A DNA stretch of 6,859 nucleotides from Lachnoclostridium sp. UBA7215. Lineage in GTDB: Bacteria; Bacillota; Clostridia; Lachnospirales; Lachnospiraceae. The translations under genes were made by a program, and so were the position numbers. Shown piece after piece: positions 5,417-6,859 of this stretch; the stretch's first letter is position 1, and each line of letters starts with the position of its first letter. The stretch is from assembly GCA_002490465.1 (NCBI GenBank), contig DKUB01000072.1, positions 6,290 through 13,148 of the forward strand. Direction: 5' to 3'. The notes beneath the pieces are model-generated. The model did not search any database and was not told the DNA's origin. It saw only the letters and a program-made list of their open reading frames with translations.

Positions 5417-5614
5417 CTTTTTGATACAATTGGTTACTGCCCACTCTACCGCCTTTTCCAGAGACATTTTCTGCTGGTAGTTTTTTACACGCTCCAGCTG
5501 TGGCTGTTCCCTCTGGTACAGCACGATAAATTTAGAGGTTGGCAGCAAAATCTATTTTCTTGCGTAAATATCGTACTGTGCTGCCATCTTTTCATACAAT
5601 GCCCTGACATACAT
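5411..5614 (-). pseudogene. Remnant of a second, more standard Rpn-like PD-(D/E)XK family gene
   Basis: One minus-strand frame reads MYVRALYEKMAAQYDIYARK, a TAG stop (5554-5552), then ILLPTSKFIVLYQREQPQLE and RVKNYQQKMSLEKAVEWAVTNCIKKKI. Clostridial Rpn-like transposase/nuclease proteins have, in this order, a YxxxYEK...DIY.RK.I.LP.P.FIVLYNG segment and, about 60 residues later, a V..Y...MPLEEAVE.A...CIKEGIL segment. Here they are fused, so an internal deletion, an in-frame stop and loss of the catalytic N-terminus are all implied. It differs from the other Rpn copies in the window. Family assignment is from memory of the pattern. Confidence 0.5.
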
Positions 5615-5701
5615 TTTTCATTGCTATGTAAATAGCATTATTCTCTAGAGTATTAATCCTCGCGCACGAAATGTGCCAAGCTGCTTATCGTTACCGTTTT
5701 G

Positions 5702-5753
5702 GATGAAAAAGACTGATAAACAGTAATTTTATGATTTAGTTACTGTTTATCAG
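5702..5753 (-). terminator. Rho-independent terminator of the surface-protein gene
   Basis: CTGATAAACAGTAA (5713-5726) and TTACTGTTTATCAG (5740-5753) form a perfect 14-bp stem with a 13-nt loop. On the minus strand the stem is followed by TCTTTTTC, and it lies about 60 nt after the stop codon at 5815. Confidence 0.88.
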
Positions 5754-5814
5754 CCTGTATTCATTAGTTAAAACCATTTAAATTTTATCACAAAATAGGT
5801 CTGTCTGTAAACCA

Positions 5815-6859
5815 TCAGTCGTTGAGGACAAATGTCACCTTTGTAATCTTTACAGAACCTTTAAATCCGGCTGTAGCCGTCTGGAGCTTAATATACGGGT
5901 TCGTAAAGCTCGTCAAAGTTTTTAATGTATCAGTTAAAGTGATTACAAACTTTCCACTGGCACGATTTTCACTATAGTTAGGTATGGATTTATCCTGACC
6001 GCTGCTATTTGCTCCTACAATAGCCTGAAGTCCAACTCCGGTGGTGCCAATATCATTAACGGTATACTCAATCTCGCAGGCCTTATATTTTGAAAAGTCA
6101 ATATCAGCTGGCAAACTTACCTGTGCTGTCGCTGCATACTGTGCCATACCATTTTCCTGGTACGTATAAGCGGCAGGAAGGTCAGTCTCTTCTGTGCTAT
6201 CTAATGCTGCTTTTTTAAGAGTAAAAGTACCATTAAAACCGGCAGCGTTAGTTGCAATTATTATATAAATGGTATTACCTGAAGTTAAGTCACTGACCTT
6301 ATCAGCCCCCAACTGCATAGAATGTGATGTTGTTTTCCCATAAGCAACCGCAACATCATTCGCCCCATCAGCCTGCCAACCAGCATTATCTTTTCTTATG
6401 GTAATATTAAACTGTGTAGTGGCTGTTATATCGCTATCATCTTTGTCCTTTGCTTCCCATTCAAGACTTAACGTTGGATTAGACGTGAATTTATCTCCTG
6501 TCATTCCAAGTTGGGCTACCGTTGTATATTGAGCGGCGCCATTAGCCACATATGTGAAATCAGCGCTTGCGCCGAGGTCATCCTCTGCCAAAACAAGGTT
6601 TTCTCCTGGTTCTTCTGGATTTTCCGATGATGCATGCGTAATTTCTAATTCTACCAGAGTAACAATCAAATCTTTATCTGCCGGAATAGCGTTTGAATTT
6701 TGAACTTTAAAGCCAATAATCGTTTTATCTTCGTCGGCATCATTCACTAAAGTCATTGCTGTACCGGAGACAAGGTCGCTCGTAATGAAACATTTTGTAT
6801 TCCATGTATTATCACCGGTATAAAAGCCAAATTGGAATTGAACAAAATCGCTGCGCGAT
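5815..6859 (-). CDS. C-terminal part of a large, probably extracellular protein with tandem beta-sandwich (carbohydrate-binding-like) domains
   Basis: The frame is open to the right edge: upstream of the Met at 6756 it continues for 34 more codons (QFGFYTGDNTWNTKCFITSD), so that Met is internal. About 347 residues are visible. They form the end of one domain (to about residue 76), an acidic Pro/Glu linker (SSENPEEPGENLVLAEDD), and two repeats that begin alike (FTYVANGAAQY at about 101, YTYQENGMAQY at about 231) and end alike (AAGFNGTFTLKKA, TAGFKGSVKITKVTF). The alternation of short beta strands, many Thr/Asn/Asp and few Cys or Lys resembles jelly-roll carbohydrate-binding modules at the C-terminus of secreted clostridial glycosidases or surface proteins. 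No catalytic domain, signal peptide, LPXTG or S-layer anchor is visible. Exact CBM family not assigned. A lone gene here, with its own terminator. Confidence 0.75.
   Translation of the reverse strand, partial: SRSDFVQFQFGFYTGDNTWNTKCFITSDLVSGTAMTLVNDADEDKTIIGFKVQNSNAIPADKDLIVTLVELEITHASSENPEEPGENLVLAEDDLGASADFTYVANGAAQYTTVAQLGMTGDKFTSNPTLSLEWEAKDKDDSDITATTQFNITIRKDNAGWQADGANDVAVAYGKTTSHSMQLGADKVSDLTSGNTIYIIIATNAAGFNGTFTLKKAALDSTEETDLPAAYTYQENGMAQYAATAQVSLPADIDFSKYKACEIEYTVNDIGTTGVGLQAIVGANSSGQDKSIPNYSENRASGKFVITLTDTLKTLTSFTNPYIKLQTATAGFKGSVKITKVTFVLND

Noticed and set aside
5363..5635. Open frame of 90 codons starting MEHLQKVVHALAG
   Set aside because: The first 18 codons are the YafQ remnant; the rest is the antisense of the Rpn-like remnant.
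5637..5656. Near-palindrome around CTCTAGAG
   Set aside because: Short, AT-rich, imperfect and without flanking repeats or genes to regulate; not enough to call an operator or attachment site.
1..6859. CRISPR array, tRNA, rRNA, riboswitch or insertion-sequence ends
   Set aside because: No regularly spaced repeats, tRNA-like cloverleaf, rRNA signature or terminal inverted repeats were found by eye.

Overview
The window looks like a low-to-moderate GC Clostridia chromosome, most likely Lachnospiraceae. This rests on strong AAGGGGGA ribosome-binding sites, SigA-type TTGACA/TATACT promoters, the type of Rpn nuclease present, and a cytoplasmic PAS histidine kinase that resembles clostridial ones. 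It is an accessory, decaying region: three intact genes or gene parts sit among wreckage of Rpn nuclease and toxin-antitoxin genes.

Left (1-2870): two paralogous Rpn-family PD-(D/E)XK nuclease genes lie in tandem on the minus strand. Copy 1 runs off the left edge (codons 1-323 visible) and copy 2 is complete (346 aa). Their promoters and leaders are near-identical (TTGACA, 18 bp, TATACT, about 40 nt of leader). Both copies have a methionine at codon 257 directly after a purine-rich, Shine-Dalgarno-like stretch, at the start of the C-terminal coiled/tetrad-repeat region. This is the arrangement expected for an intragenic small inhibitor protein of the RpnS kind. Between the two genes lie the C-terminal part of a YafQ-type toxin and a hairpin terminator.

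Middle (2870-4966): an AT-rich spacer carries the first 14 codons of a DinJ-like antitoxin on the minus strand. Then comes a plus-strand 530-codon PAS/HATPase orphan sensor kinase with a degenerate H-box. Two bases after its stop codon begins a plus-strand remnant of a third Rpn gene (tail only), followed by a good rho-independent terminator.

Right (5015-6859): a plus-strand dinJ-yafQ toxin-antitoxin operon is wrecked by frameshifts and truncated. It abuts a minus-strand remnant of another, more standard Rpn-like gene. A perfect 14-bp hairpin terminator then precedes the 3' part of a large minus-strand gene, open at the right edge, that encodes tandem beta-sandwich (carbohydrate-binding-like) domains of a probable extracellular protein.

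The live parts do not form an evident single pathway. The unifying theme is repeated arrival, duplication and decay of small nuclease/toxin modules around an orphan kinase and next to a surface-protein gene.
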